NCBI RefSeq assembly: GCF_003337555.1
Contig: NZ_QPJK01000002.1
Location: forward strand, 806,001-870,000
DNA length: 64,000 bases
Reading direction: 5' to 3'
DNA from: Pseudorhodoferax soli
GTDB lineage: Bacteria; Pseudomonadota; Gammaproteobacteria; Burkholderiales; Burkholderiaceae_C
This document shows positions 1 to 9,113 of this stretch, piece after piece. The number at the start of each line of letters is the position of its first letter. The stretch's first letter is position 1. The translations under genes were made by a program, and so were the position numbers. The notes under the pieces are model-generated. The model worked only from the letters and a program-made list of their open reading frames with translations. It did not search any database and was not told where the DNA came from.

Positions 1-479
1 GCGACGACCTGAACACCGACCTGCTGGCACCGGGCCGCTACATGAAGTTGCCGCTGGCCGAGATCGCGCAGCACTGCCTGGAGTCCGTCGAGCCCGGCTT
101 TGCCACCGGCGCACGGCCTGGCGACATCGTGCTGGCCGGCCGCAACTTCGGCGCGGGTTCGTCGCGCGAGCAGGCGGCCGAGGTGCTGCGCCACATCGGC
201 ATCGCCTGCGTGGTCGCGCAGTCGTTCTCGGGCATCTTCTACCGCAACGCCTTCAACCTCGGCCTGCCCCTGCTGGTGTGCGACCAAGCACCGACGGTGG
301 CGGACGGATCTCCCGTCGCCTGCGACCTCGACGGCGCCATGGTGGTCGACCACCGCAGCGGCCGCGCGCTGGCCTGCGTGCCGCCGCCCAGCCACCTGAT
401 CGCCATGGTGCGCGCCGGCGGCCTGGTGCCCCATCTCGCCCAACGCCTGGCCGCCCAGCGCGCCACCCTTCAGCCATGA
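1..479 (+). CDS. LeuD-like aconitase-family dehydratase small subunit (5' partial)
   Basis: The reading frame is open from base 3, so the start lies before the window; about 158 codons are visible. The first residues (DDLNTDLLAPGRYM) match the usual LeuD opening, and NFGAGSSREQA is the swivel-domain loop that binds the substrate, with Ala where many family members have Cys. The tail (RAGGLVPHLAQRL) is typical of short LeuD2-type subunits. Such subunits pair with a LeuC-like Fe-S large subunit, expected just upstream, to isomerise or dehydrate a hydroxy-acid. The stop overlaps the next start as ATGA. Because the partner is an isocitrate-lyase-family gene and not leuB, a role outside leucine synthesis, such as a substituted malate dehydratase, is a reasonable inference. 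Confidence 0.85.
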   Translation, partial: DDLNTDLLAPGRYMKLPLAEIAQHCLESVEPGFATGARPGDIVLAGRNFGAGSSREQAAEVLRHIGIACVVAQSFSGIFYRNAFNLGLPLLVCDQAPTVADGSPVACDLDGAMVVDHRSGRALACVPPPSHLIAMVRAGGLVPHLAQRLAAQRATLQP

Positions 480-1333
480 CCACCTTGAAAACCCGGCTTC
501 AATCGCCGGACATCGTCACCGCCCCCGGCGTCTACGACGCCTTCTCCGCGCTGCTGGTGGCGCAGGCCGGCTTTGACGCCGCCTACCTGTCCGGTGCGTC
601 CATCGCCTACACGCGCTTCGGCCGGCCCGACATCGGCCTGCTGTCGCTCGACGATGTGGCGCACGTGACGGGCAGCATCCGCGAGCGCGTGGGCCTGCAC
701 CTCATCGTCGACGCCGACACCGGCTTCGGCAACGCGCTGAACGTGCAGCGCACGGTGCGCCTGCTCGAACGCGCTGGCGCCAGCGCCATCCAGCTCGAAG
801 ACCAGACCAGCCCCAAGCGCTGCGGCCACCTGGACGGCAAGACGCTGGTGCCCGCGGCCGAGATGGCCGGCAAGATCCGCGCGGCCGTGGATGCGCGCCG
901 CAGCGCCGACACGCTGGTCGTGGCCCGCACCGACGCGGTCGCCGTTGAGGGCCTGGACGCCGCGCTCGACCGCATGGACCGCTACGCCGATGCCGGTGCC
1001 GACGTGCTGTTCGTCGAGGCGCTGCGCACGCCCGCCGACATGGCCACCGCCCTGAAACGCCTGGCGCCGCGCGCCCCCATGCTGGCCAACATGGTCGAAG
1101 GCGGCAAGACGCCCATCCTGCCCGCCGCCGAGCTGCAGGCCCTGGGCTACCGCATCGCGATCTTCCCGGGCGGCACGGTGCGTGCGCTGAGCTTCGCGCT
1201 GCAGGGCTACCTGGCCAGCCTGCGCCAGCACGGCACGACCGAACCCTGGTGGCCGCAGATGCTGCAGTTCGACCAGCTGAACCAGCTCATCGGCACGCCG
1301 GAGATGCTGGCCCAGGGCAAGAAGTACGACTGA
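476..1333 (+). CDS. Isocitrate lyase/PEP mutase family C-C lyase
   Basis: A 285-residue TIM-barrel protein of normal family length. An Asp-rich metal site (VDADTGFGN) and an ED pair (LEDQTSPKRCGH) are visible. The KRCGH loop carries the Cys used as general acid by isocitrate, methylisocitrate and 2,3-dimethylmalate lyases; PEP mutases and oxaloacetate decarboxylases of the superfamily lack it, so lyase activity is favoured. The start overlaps the LeuD-like stop by ATGA, implying translational coupling. Together they suggest dehydration or hydration followed by retro-Claisen cleavage, as in the dimethylmalate branch of nicotinate degradation, but the true substrate is not readable from the sequence. 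The alternative is a methylisocitrate lyase homologue. Confidence 0.85.
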   Translation: MTTLKTRLQSPDIVTAPGVYDAFSALLVAQAGFDAAYLSGASIAYTRFGRPDIGLLSLDDVAHVTGSIRERVGLHLIVDADTGFGNALNVQRTVRLLERAGASAIQLEDQTSPKRCGHLDGKTLVPAAEMAGKIRAAVDARRSADTLVVARTDAVAVEGLDAALDRMDRYADAGADVLFVEALRTPADMATALKRLAPRAPMLANMVEGGKTPILPAAELQALGYRIAIFPGGTVRALSFALQGYLASLRQHGTTEPWWPQMLQFDQLNQLIGTPEMLAQGKKYD

Positions 1334-1358
1334 CCGCGTGGCGGCTTACAGTGGCCGC

Positions 1359-2141
1359 ATGACCGCTTCCGACGCCCCGCTGCCGCGCTTCCACCAGGTG
1401 CGCCTGGTGCTGCGCGAGCGGCTCAAGACGGGCGTCTACGAGCGCGGCCTGCCGCTGCCCGGCGAACGCCAGTTGGCCGAGGAATTCGGCGTGGCGCGCG
1501 TCACCATCCGCTCCGCGCTGGCGCGGCTCGAAGAGGAAGGCCTGGTGGTGCGCCTGCGGGGCAAGGGCACGCTGCCCGCCACGCAGGCCGAACCGCCCAA
1601 GCACCTGCGGCTGCGTGGCGGCCTGCTCGACAACATCGTCAACATGGGCCTGCGCACGCGCGTGACGGTGCTGGAGCGGCGCCTGCTGCCCGCCCCCTCG
1701 CATGCGGCCGAGGCGCTGCGCGTGGCGCCCGGCAGCCGCGTGCTGAAGGTGGTGCGCGTGCGCAAGTTCAAGGGCCAGCCCATCGCCTACACCGAGGTGT
1801 TCCTGCCGGCCGACCTGGCCGAGGCCGTGGACAAGCCCACCTTGCAGGACGTCCCCATGCTGGTGGCGCTGGAGCAGCACGGCGTGCAGGTGGAATCGGC
1901 CGAGCAGACCCTGGGCGCGGCACTGGCCGACCTGCCGGTGGCCGAGGCCTTGCGTGTGCCGCCCGGCACGCCGCTGCTGCGCGTGGCGCGCGTGGCCTTC
2001 GACCGGGACGGCCGTCCGGTGCAGTTCCTCACCGGGCTCTACCACCCGACCCGCTACGAGTACCACATGCAGCTCTCGCGCGTGGGCGGCGCCACCAAGG
2101 TCTGGATCGAGAACGACCGGCCGCCGGAGGCGGCGGGGTAA
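1359..2141 (+). CDS. GntR family regulator, HutC/UTRA type
   Basis: A 260-residue transcription factor. Residues about 10-75 form the GntR winged helix (PLPGERQLAEEFGVARVTIRSAL), followed by a UTRA effector-binding domain ending LTGLYHPTRYEYHMQLSR, which is the normal C-terminal signature. The ATG at 1359 is preferred; a GTG at 1338 in the same frame would add seven non-homologous residues. It lies 25 bases after the lyase gene on the same strand, so it probably controls the LeuCD-like/lyase operon in response to a small carboxylate. No palindrome is seen in the 25-base gap, so any operator must be upstream of the window. Confidence 0.9.
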   Translation: MTASDAPLPRFHQVRLVLRERLKTGVYERGLPLPGERQLAEEFGVARVTIRSALARLEEEGLVVRLRGKGTLPATQAEPPKHLRLRGGLLDNIVNMGLRTRVTVLERRLLPAPSHAAEALRVAPGSRVLKVVRVRKFKGQPIAYTEVFLPADLAEAVDKPTLQDVPMLVALEQHGVQVESAEQTLGAALADLPVAEALRVPPGTPLLRVARVAFDRDGRPVQFLTGLYHPTRYEYHMQLSRVGGATKVWIENDRPPEAAG

Positions 2142-2155
2142 GCCCGGAGCCGGCA

Positions 2156-2192
2156 GGCAGGGAATGAGAGATCCCATAGAATGATCCCTGCC
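2156..2192 (+). promoter_or_regulatory. Inverted repeat upstream of toxin-antitoxin genes (putative operator)
   Basis: GGCAGGGA (2156-2163) and TCCCTGCC (2185-2192) form a perfect 8-bp inverted repeat with a 21-base spacer, 29 bases before the antitoxin ATG. The spacer also holds a second copy of the GATCCC half-word. Autoregulation by antitoxin binding to such repeats is normal for type II modules, so this is the likely operator. The strand is nominal. Confidence 0.45.
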
Positions 2193-2220
2193 GATCTTCC
2201 TATCAGAGAAGGGAATCCCC

Positions 2221-2565
2221 ATGCACGTCGTCAATGTCTCAGGTTTGAAGAACAACCCCAGCGAAGCCCTGCGCAGCGCGCGCGACGGTCTCGTGGTGGT
2301 CATGAACCGCGACCAGCCAGACGCCGTGATGATCGGCCTGCAGTCGGGCAAGCTGCTGGCCGAGCCGGGTGCGCGCGCCGCATTGGCCACCGCGCTGTTT
2401 CGCGATGGCGGGCTGTCGCTCGCCCGCAGCGCCCGCCTGGCGCAGATGCCGCTTGCGGCTTTCATCGCCCACGTCTCGCGGCTGGGCATAGCGGTCATCG
2501 ACCAGGATGCCGCCGACGTGCAACAGGATCTGCAGACGCTGGACGAATGGCTCGCCTCGTCCTGA
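2221..2565 (+). CDS. UPF0175/Phd-like antitoxin
   Basis: 114 residues. The N-terminal half (VSGLKNNPSEALRSARDG) resembles Phd/YefM antitoxins. The C-terminal half (ALFRDGGLSLARSARLAQMP) is the UPF0175 helix-turn-helix-like segment, so this is the composite antitoxin architecture common in bacteria. AAGGGA lies six bases before the ATG. Its 3' end overlaps the following toxin gene by 19 bases, the arrangement expected for a coupled toxin-antitoxin operon. The protein should neutralise the PIN-like partner and repress the operon through the inverted repeat upstream. Confidence 0.8.
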   Translation: MHVVNVSGLKNNPSEALRSARDGLVVVMNRDQPDAVMIGLQSGKLLAEPGARAALATALFRDGGLSLARSARLAQMPLAAFIAHVSRLGIAVIDQDAADVQQDLQTLDEWLASS

Positions 2566-3047
2566 TCGATGCCAGCCCCCTGATCGGCCTGGCGATGGTC
2601 GATGGGCTGGCTTGGCTGCCGCCGCTGTTCGGCACTGTTTGGGTCCCGCCCACGGTCGAGCAGGAAGTGCTGCCTGGCGTCGGCGCGCCAGGCGAACCCG
2701 CGATTGCAGCGGCCTTGCGCCGCAAGCACATTCGCCCGTGGAAAAAGACCGTTCCCGCCCCGCAGATGCCGTTGCCAGACCTCGATGCCGGGGAAACGGA
2801 GTGCCTGCACATCGCCATCGCGGCGGGCCCACAGCAAGCCCTGGTGCTGATGGACGAGCGCGCGGGCCGCGCCGTGGCTGCCGAGCGCGGCGTGCGGGTC
2901 GCGGGAACGGCTGCGCTGATCGGCCTGGCGAAGAAGCGCGGCCTCATCGATGCGGCAAAGCCACTCTTTGCACGCCTGCATGGTTCGGACTTCAGAATCA
3001 GCGCAGCCGTCATCCGCCACGTTCTGCAGGACATCGGGGAAGCCTGA
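2547..3047 (+). CDS. DUF3368 / PIN-like toxin
   Basis: 166 residues starting at the ATG inside the antitoxin 3' end. The opening VLIDASPLIGLA gives the first acidic residue of a PIN-like nuclease fold (Asp8). DAGETECLHIA and the later MDERAGRAVAAERG supply the remaining acidic positions typical of DUF3368. The C-terminal LIGLAKKRGLIDAAKPLFARL is also characteristic. The family is paired with UPF0175 antitoxins and is thought to act as a VapC-like RNase; the exact RNA target is unknown. The gene is intact. Confidence 0.8.
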   Translation: MARLVLIDASPLIGLAMVDGLAWLPPLFGTVWVPPTVEQEVLPGVGAPGEPAIAAALRRKHIRPWKKTVPAPQMPLPDLDAGETECLHIAIAAGPQQALVLMDERAGRAVAAERGVRVAGTAALIGLAKKRGLIDAAKPLFARLHGSDFRISAAVIRHVLQDIGEA

Positions 3048-3123
3048 CGCTCGCACTGCAACGCTCCGCGCAGGATGTCCTCGCGTCGGCCCGGGGGCAT
3101 GAACGGAAGGAACAGAATGCGGG

Positions 3124-3690
3124 ATGACCACACCCTCGCTCTTCTTCATGGCCAAGCCACCGGCCGAGGTGCGGCATGCCGTGCAGCAGACGCTGGCAGT
3201 GAACGGCTGGGACACGGCGCTGGGCGACACGCTGTTCGCCCCGCACCACTGGCACCAGTCGCTCTCGCACCCCTTGGCCAGCACGCCTGCGCTGCGCCAC
3301 GCCCTGGTGGAGATCGGGGCCCACATCCGGACACAGGCCTTCACGGTGCTGCTGAACCGCATCGCTGGCACGGCGGCGGACCAGGCCGCCATCCACTGGA
3401 AGGTGCATGCGACGGCCAAGCCCGCGGCCTTCGACGCCTTGCTGGCCAACATCCGCGACGGCCTGCAGGCCCACGGCATCGACGGCATGCCGGGCCACAG
3501 CCCGCATGTGACCGTCAGCTACCGGGCGCCGCACCGGCTGGCGCGCCAGGCCATCCAGCCGATTCCCTGGCGCATCGACGAAGTGCTGCTGGTCGAAGGC
3601 CAGGGCGACCCCTACCGCTACGAACCGCTGGGCCGCTGGTCGCTGCGGCCGGCCCCACAGGGCCTGGAAAGCCAGCGCGCACTCTGGTGA
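3124..3690 (+). CDS. 2H phosphoesterase / 2'-5' RNA ligase family protein
   Basis: 188 residues with the two HxT/S motifs of the LigT/ThpR superfamily: His44-Gln-Ser46-Leu and His128-Val-Thr130-Val. In this fold the two His residues act on 2',3'-cyclic phosphates or 2'-5' linkages. The length and the N-terminal SLFFMAKPP strand match bacterial RNA 2',3'-cyclic phosphodiesterases. It lies 76 bases downstream of the toxin on the same strand and may be co-transcribed, but there is no evidence that it belongs to the toxin module. Its physiological substrate is uncertain for the whole family. Confidence 0.8.
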   Translation: MTTPSLFFMAKPPAEVRHAVQQTLAVNGWDTALGDTLFAPHHWHQSLSHPLASTPALRHALVEIGAHIRTQAFTVLLNRIAGTAADQAAIHWKVHATAKPAAFDALLANIRDGLQAHGIDGMPGHSPHVTVSYRAPHRLARQAIQPIPWRIDEVLLVEGQGDPYRYEPLGRWSLRPAPQGLESQRALW

Positions 3691-3753
3691 CGCCGCGCCT
3701 CTTCGCGCCTTGCATCCGGGGCGTTGCGCAGACGAGACCAAGCCGGGTGGGGA

Positions 3754-4071
3754 TCACCCGCCCAGCAGCCCGCGCAGCCGCCGCACCTCGCGCTGCAGAT
3801 CGATGATCAACGCGGCGGCGTCCACGCCCACGCCGAAGTCGCGCTGCAGGCGCCGCGCTTCCAGCGCGTAGCGCAGCGCATCGCCGTGGAAAGCCCACTG
3901 CGCGCGCGGCGCCTCCGGCGCGGTCGGTGCGATCACGCCGGCCTCGACGAGCTCGAGCACCCACTCGAGCCGGTCGCCAGCGGCGCGCGCGAGCTCCTCG
4001 GCGCGCAGCGGATGGTCTTCGTCCAAAGGCACGCAATGCACGATGGACACCGTGGTCTGACGGATCTGCAT
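3754..4071 (-). CDS. cbpM: CbpM, modulator of co-chaperone CbpA
   Basis: 105 residues: a short MerR-like helical domain (HPLRAEELARAAG, then an acidic helix LEWVLELVEAGVI) and a C-terminal coiled helix (LIIDLQREVRRLRGLL). This is the CbpM/HSCB_C-type architecture that binds the J-domain of CbpA and blocks its stimulation of DnaK. It starts two bases after the cbpA stop, so the pair is one transcription unit and translationally coupled. CbpM also prevents DNA binding by CbpA in well-studied bacteria. Confidence 0.88.
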   Translation of the reverse strand: MQIRQTTVSIVHCVPLDEDHPLRAEELARAAGDRLEWVLELVEAGVIAPTAPEAPRAQWAFHGDALRYALEARRLQRDFGVGVDAAALIIDLQREVRRLRGLLGG

Positions 4072-4073
4072 GT

Positions 4074-5060
4074 TCAGGCTCCTGTGGTGGCCAGCGCGGC
4101 GCGCGGGTCGAAACCGGCTGCGGCCTGCGCCAAGGCCTCGTAGGCGGCACGCGTGGCGGCGGAATCGGCCGGCGGCAGCGCGATCTCCAGTTCCAGGTAG
4201 AGGTGGCCGGGCGGCTGGCCGCCGAAGCCGCGGTCCTTGAGCCGCAGCCTGCGGCCGCCGCGCGAGTTCGGCGGCACGGAGACGTCCACCTCGCCGCCGG
4301 CCGGCAGCGGCACGCGCACCTGCGCGCCGAGCGCGGCCTCGCTGGGCGTCACGGGCAACCGCATGGTGAGGTCCTTGCCGTCGACGCGCCAGCGTGCATC
4401 GGCGGCGATGCGCACTTCCAGGAACAGGTCGCCCGCGGGTTCGCCGCCATGGCCGGGCAGGCCCTGGCCCGCGAGCCGGATGAACTGGCCGGGCCGCACC
4501 CCCGCGGGGATGCGCACCTCCAGGGTGCGCTGCACCAGCTGGGGCTCGCCCTGGGCGTCCAGTTCCAGCGCGCGCAGCTGCAGCTGGCGCTCGCCGCCGC
4601 GGAAGGCGGTGGCCACGTCGATCTCGATCGCGGCATGCTGGTCCTCGCCGCGCATGCGCGGCCGCTGCCGGCCGGCCTGGCGGCGCTGCGCGGCGCCGAA
4701 GAGCGAGGAGAAGAAGTCGCTGAAGTCGGCGTCGTCGGCCGGTCCGCCGCCGCTGCGGCTGAACTCGAAGCCCTGGTCCCAGCCCGGTGGCGGCGTGAAG
4801 CCCTGGCCGCCGGCCTCGGCGCCGGCGTAGCGGCCGCCGCTGGCCACGCGCTCGGCCAGCGCGTCGTAGGCCGCGCGTTTTTCCTTGTCGCGCAGCACGT
4901 CGTAGGCCTCGTTGACCTCGCGCATGCGCTGCTCGGCGTCGGCTTCCTTGCTGACGTCGGGGTGGAACTTGCGGGCGAGCTTGCGGTAGGACTTGCGGAT
5001 CTCGTCTTCCGATGCCGTCTTGTCCACGCCCAATGCACTGTAGTAGTCCTTGAAGTCCAT
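4074..5060 (-). CDS. cbpA: CbpA, DnaJ-family curved DNA-binding co-chaperone
   Basis: 328 residues. The J-domain occupies residues 1-70 and includes the HPD tripeptide (FHPDVSKEA) needed to stimulate DnaK ATPase. It is followed by a Gly/Ala-rich linker and two beta-barrel C-terminal substrate-binding domains (about 120-310, with GQFIRLAGQGLPG and RLRLKDRGFGG). No zinc-finger Cys repeats occur, which separates it from DnaJ. It heads the cbpA-cbpM operon and is divergent from paoA across a 203-base intergenic stretch. Confidence 0.92.
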   Translation of the reverse strand: MDFKDYYSALGVDKTASEDEIRKSYRKLARKFHPDVSKEADAEQRMREVNEAYDVLRDKEKRAAYDALAERVASGGRYAGAEAGGQGFTPPPGWDQGFEFSRSGGGPADDADFSDFFSSLFGAAQRRQAGRQRPRMRGEDQHAAIEIDVATAFRGGERQLQLRALELDAQGEPQLVQRTLEVRIPAGVRPGQFIRLAGQGLPGHGGEPAGDLFLEVRIAADARWRVDGKDLTMRLPVTPSEAALGAQVRVPLPAGGEVDVSVPPNSRGGRRLRLKDRGFGGQPPGHLYLELEIALPPADSAATRAAYEALAQAAAGFDPRAALATTGA

Positions 5061-5263
5061 GGTGCTCCCTTGATGGGGTGATCCGGCACCAGCATGGGGG
5101 CGCCGGTGCGCATTTGCAAGCGACGCCGGGGCCGACCGGCCGTCGGTTGCTGCCTACGCACGGGCGCCGTCTCCTCCGGCTGCGCGGGGCGGCTGCGTGC
5201 ACGAACCTTGAGGCACAACACAACCGCGTGCCATCCCTGTCATGCACGCGGCAGGAGCCCACG

Positions 5264-5944
5264 ATGCACCCAGACGACACACCAGCGCCCGCCGCGCAAT
5301 CGCCAGACTGCGCCCTCGCCCTCACGCGGCGCGATGTGCTGGTGGCCAGCGCGGCCGGCGTTGCTGCCAGCGGCGCCAGCGCAGCCGACCGGCCTGCCCC
5401 GCCCGGCCCCCGACCCAACCCCGACACCATGCCACTGAACCGCCTCAGCCTCACGGTGAACGGCCAGCCCCACACCGTGGAGCTGGACGCACGCACCACC
5501 TTGCTCGACCTGCTGCGCGAGCACCTGCACCTGACCGGCAGCAAGAAGGGCTGCGACCACGGCCAGTGCGGCGCCTGCACCGTCATCGCCGATGGCCGGC
5601 GCATCAACGCCTGCCTCTCGCTGGCGCTGCTGCACGAGGGCGGGAGCGTGACCACCATCGAAGGCCTGGGCACGCCGCAGAAGCTGCACCCGATGCAGGC
5701 CGCCTTCGTCAAGCACGACGGCTACCAGTGCGGCTACTGCACGCCGGGGCAGATCTGCTCGGCCGTGGCGGTGGTCGACGAGGTGCGGGCCGGCATTCCC
5801 AGCCACGTCAGCGCCGACCTGAACGCCAGGCCGCTGCTCTCGGTCGCGGAACTGCGCGAGCGCATGAGCGGCAACATCTGCCGCTGCGGCGCGTACTCCA
5901 ACATCGTCGATGCCATCACCGAGGTGGCGGGAGGAACGACATGA
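5264..5944 (+). CDS. paoA: PaoA-type aldehyde oxidoreductase, [2Fe-2S] subunit, Tat-exported
   Basis: 226 residues. A Tat leader ([21 protein letters not shown]) precedes a plant-type ferredoxin domain with Cys97/102/105/117 and a second helical [2Fe-2S] domain with Cys156/159 and Cys206/208 ([14 protein letters not shown]). This matches E. coli PaoA, the electron-transfer subunit of a periplasmic molybdoenzyme oxidising aromatic aldehydes. The ATG at 5264 is preceded by AGGAG. It overlaps paoB by ATGA. No paoD-type cofactor insertion chaperone is seen in this window. Confidence 0.93.
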   Translation: MHPDDTPAPAAQSPDCALALTRRDVLVASAAGVAASGASAADRPAPPGPRPNPDTMPLNRLSLTVNGQPHTVELDARTTLLDLLREHLHLTGSKKGCDHGQCGACTVIADGRRINACLSLALLHEGGSVTTIEGLGTPQKLHPMQAAFVKHDGYQCGYCTPGQICSAVAVVDEVRAGIPSHVSADLNARPLLSVAELRERMSGNICRCGAYSNIVDAITEVAGGTT

Positions 5945-6897
5945 AGGCCTTCACCTTCGAGCGCGCCCGCACCCCGGCCGAGGCGGCGGCTGCCGCAGCG
6001 CGCACGCCGGGCGCGCGCTTCATCGCGGGCGGCACCAACCTCGTCGACCTGATGAAGCTGCAGATCGAGACGCCGCCGCACCTGATCGACGTGAACGGCC
6101 TGGCGCTCGACCGCATCGAGCCGGCACCCGGGGGCGGCCTGCGCATCGGCGCGCTGGTGCGCAACACCGACCTGGCGGCCGACGCGCGCGTGCGCAAGGA
6201 CTACGCCGTGCTCTCGCGCGCCCTGCTGGCCGGTGCCTCGGGCCAGCTGCGCAACAAGGCCACCACGGCCGGCAACCTGCTGCAGCGCACGCGCTGCCCG
6301 TACTTCTACGACACGGCGCAAGCCTGCAACAAGCGCAAGCCCGGCAGCGGCTGCTCGGCGCTGGACGGCATCAACCGCCAGCACGCCATCGTGGGCACCA
6401 GCAGCGCCTGCATCGCCACGCACCCGAGCGACATGGCGGTGGCCATGCGCGTGCTGGATGCCACGGTGGAGACCGTGCAGCCCAGCGGCGCCACCCGCAC
6501 CATCCCCATCGCCGATTTCCACCGGCTGCCCGGCAACACGCCGCAGCGCGAAACGGCGCTGGAGCCCGGCGAGCTGATCACCGCCGTGACGCTGCCCGCG
6601 CCGGTGGGCGGCCGCCACGAGTACCGCAAGGTGCGCGACCGGGCCTCCTATGCGTTCGCGCTGGTCTCCGTGGCCGCCATCGTGCAACGCGACGGCCGCG
6701 GCCGCGTGGCGCTGGGCGGCGTGGCGCACAAGCCCTGGCGCATGGAGGCGGCCGAGGCGGCGCTGCCCAACGGCGCGGCCGGCTTCACCCGCCAGCTGCT
6801 GGCCGGCGCCCGCACCACGGAGCACAACGCCTTCAAGCCGCTGCTGATCGAGCGCACGCTGTCCGACGTGCTGCAGGAAACCGGGAAGACCACATGA
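5941..6897 (+). CDS. paoB: PaoB-type aldehyde oxidoreductase, FAD-binding subunit
   Basis: 318 residues of the xanthine dehydrogenase medium-subunit family. FAD-binding motifs [13 protein letters not shown] and [15 protein letters not shown] are visible. The insertion rich in Cys (RTRCPYF, QACNKR, GSGCSA) corresponds to the segment that holds an additional [4Fe-4S] cluster in PaoB, unlike ordinary xanthine dehydrogenase subunits. It passes electrons between PaoC's molybdenum centre and PaoA. The gene overlaps both neighbours by four bases, so stoichiometric translation is likely. Export would rely on the PaoA Tat signal, since it has no leader of its own. Confidence 0.92.
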   Translation: MKAFTFERARTPAEAAAAAARTPGARFIAGGTNLVDLMKLQIETPPHLIDVNGLALDRIEPAPGGGLRIGALVRNTDLAADARVRKDYAVLSRALLAGASGQLRNKATTAGNLLQRTRCPYFYDTAQACNKRKPGSGCSALDGINRQHAIVGTSSACIATHPSDMAVAMRVLDATVETVQPSGATRTIPIADFHRLPGNTPQRETALEPGELITAVTLPAPVGGRHEYRKVRDRASYAFALVSVAAIVQRDGRGRVALGGVAHKPWRMEAAEAALPNGAAGFTRQLLAGARTTEHNAFKPLLIERTLSDVLQETGKTT

Positions 6898-9110
6898 AAT
6901 TCGACGCCCCCGCCACCACCAACCCGATCGACCAGCTCAAGGTCGTCGGCCGCCCGCTCAACCGCATCGACGGCCCCTACAAGACCACCGGCACGGCGCC
7001 CTACGCCTACGAGCACCATGAAGTGCCGGGCGACATCGCCTACGGCGTGGTCGTCGGCGCCGGCATCGCCAAGGGGCGCATTGCCTCGATGGACACGCGT
7101 GCAGCGCAGGCGGCACCGGGCGTCCTCGCCGTGGTCACCGCGCGCAACGCCGGCAAGCTGGGCAAGGGCAAGATGAACACCGCCAAGCTGCTGGGCGGGC
7201 CGCAGATCGACCACTACCACCAGGCCGTCGCGCTGGTGGTGGCGCAGACTTTCGAGCAGGCGCGCGCCGCGGCGGAGCTGGTGCAGGTGCGCTACGAGGC
7301 GGCCCGCGGCGCCTTCGACCTGTCGGCCGTCAAGGACGGCGCCAAGACGCCCGAGCCGAACGAGAACACCGGCCCCACCGAGACCAGCGTGGGCGACTTC
7401 GAAGGCGCCTACGCCGCCGCGCCGGTGCAGCTGGACGTGACCTACACCACGCCCGACCAGTCGCACGCCATGATGGAGCCGCACGCCACGCTGGCGGTGT
7501 GGAACGACGACGGCGCCCTCACCGTGTGGACGGCCAACCAGATGATCGACTGGGGCGTGGGCGACCTGGCCCGCACGCTGAACATGCCCAAGGACAAGGT
7601 GCGCCTGATCTCGCCCTTCATCGGCGGCGGCTTCGGCGGCAAGCTGTTCGTGCGGGCCGACGCCGTGCTCGCCGCGCTCGGCGCGCGCGCCGCCAAGCGG
7701 CCCGTGAAGGTCGCGCTGCAGCGCCCGCTGATCGCCAACAACACCACGCACCGGCCCGCCACCATCCAGCGCATCCGCCTGGGCGCCGGCAAGGACGGGC
7801 GCCTGACCGCGGTGGCCCACGAGAGCTGGTCGGGCGACCTGCCCGGCGGCGGCCCCGAGACCGCCGTCAACCAGACCCGGCTGCTGTACGCCGGCGCCAA
7901 CCGCATGACGGGCATGAAGCTCGCCGTGCTCGACCTGCCCGAAGGCAACGCCATGCGCGCCCCCGGCGAGGCGCCCGGCATGATGGCGCTGGAGGTGGCC
8001 ATGGACGAGATGGCCGAGCGCCTGGGCATGGACCCGATCGCGTTCCGCATCCTCAACGACACCCAGGTCGACCCCGAGAAGCCGTCGCGCCCGTTCACGC
8101 AGCGCCAGCTGACGCAGTGCCTGCAACAGGGCGCCGAGCGCTTCGGCTGGAAGGCGCGCCAGGCGCGGCCCGGCCAGCAGCGCGACGGCCGCTGGCTGGT
8201 GGGCCTGGGCGTGGCGGCGGCGTTCCGCAACAACCTGCTGCAAACCTCCGGCGCGCGCGTGCGGCTCGACACCAAGGGCATGCTCACGGTGGACACCGAC
8301 ATGACTGACATCGGCACCGGCAGCTACACCATCCTCGCGCAAACGGCCGCCGAGACCATGGGGCTGCCGCTGGAGCGCGTCACCGTGCGGCTGGGCGATT
8401 CGCTGCTGCCGGTGTCCTGCGGCTCGGGCGGCCAATGGGGCGCGGCCAACTCGACGGCCGGCGTCTACGCCGCCTGCATGGCGCTGCGCAAGCAGGTGGC
8501 CGAGCGGCTGGGCGTGGACGCGGAACAGGCGCAGTTCGTCGACGGCCAGGTGGTGGCCGGTGGGCGCACCGTGCCGCTCACGCAGGCCGTGGCCGACCGC
8601 GAACTGGTGGCCGAAGACAAGATCGAGTACCCCAAGGAGTTTTCCGAGAAGGCCCAGCAGTCCACCTTCGGCGCACACTTCGTCGAGGTGGGCGTGGACA
8701 TGGCCACCTGCGAGGTCCGCGTGCGCCGCATGCTGGCCGTCTGCGCGGCCGGCCGCATCCTGAACCCGAAGACTGCCCGCAGCCAGGTGATCGGCGCGAT
8801 GACCATGGGCGTGGGCGCAGCGCTGATGGAAGACCTGGCCCTGGACAAGCGCCGCGGCTTCTTCGTCAACCACGACCTGGCGGCCTACGAGGTGCCTGTG
8901 CACGCCGACATCCCGCACCAGGAGGTGGTGTTCCTCGACGAGACCGACCCGATGTCCACGCCGCTGAAGGCCAAGGGCGTGGGCGAACTCGGGATCTGCG
9001 GCGTGGCGGCGGCGGTGGCCAATGCCATCTACAACGCCACCGGGGTGCGGGTGCGGGACTATCCGGTGACGCTGGACAAGTTGCTCAAGCACATGCCGAT
9101 GGCGGCGTGA
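6894..9110 (+). CDS. paoC: PaoC-type aldehyde oxidoreductase, molybdenum-cofactor subunit
   Basis: 738 residues, the expected length for PaoC. GGGFGGK is the molybdopterin-binding loop, and GVGELG carries the catalytic Glu698 (equivalent to E692 of the E. coli enzyme). The protein oxidises aldehydes to acids at a Mo centre carrying molybdopterin cytosine dinucleotide in the studied homologue. It is the last gene of paoABC and ends four bases from the converging Bug-type gene, leaving no room for a terminator between them. Confidence 0.93.
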   Translation: MKFDAPATTNPIDQLKVVGRPLNRIDGPYKTTGTAPYAYEHHEVPGDIAYGVVVGAGIAKGRIASMDTRAAQAAPGVLAVVTARNAGKLGKGKMNTAKLLGGPQIDHYHQAVALVVAQTFEQARAAAELVQVRYEAARGAFDLSAVKDGAKTPEPNENTGPTETSVGDFEGAYAAAPVQLDVTYTTPDQSHAMMEPHATLAVWNDDGALTVWTANQMIDWGVGDLARTLNMPKDKVRLISPFIGGGFGGKLFVRADAVLAALGARAAKRPVKVALQRPLIANNTTHRPATIQRIRLGAGKDGRLTAVAHESWSGDLPGGGPETAVNQTRLLYAGANRMTGMKLAVLDLPEGNAMRAPGEAPGMMALEVAMDEMAERLGMDPIAFRILNDTQVDPEKPSRPFTQRQLTQCLQQGAERFGWKARQARPGQQRDGRWLVGLGVAAAFRNNLLQTSGARVRLDTKGMLTVDTDMTDIGTGSYTILAQTAAETMGLPLERVTVRLGDSLLPVSCGSGGQWGAANSTAGVYAACMALRKQVAERLGVDAEQAQFVDGQVVAGGRTVPLTQAVADRELVAEDKIEYPKEFSEKAQQSTFGAHFVEVGVDMATCEVRVRRMLAVCAAGRILNPKTARSQVIGAMTMGVGAALMEDLALDKRRGFFVNHDLAAYEVPVHADIPHQEVVFLDETDPMSTPLKAKGVGELGICGVAAAVANAIYNATGVRVRDYPVTLDKLLKHMPMAA

Positions 9111-9113
9111 ACG

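Noticed and set aside
1338-1358. GTG start for the GntR regulator
   Set aside because: Adds seven residues without homology; the ATG at 1359 gives the family N-terminus.
3927-5081. Plus-strand ORF of 384 codons
   Set aside because: Antisense to cbpA/cbpM, whose J-domain HPD and coupling are unambiguous.
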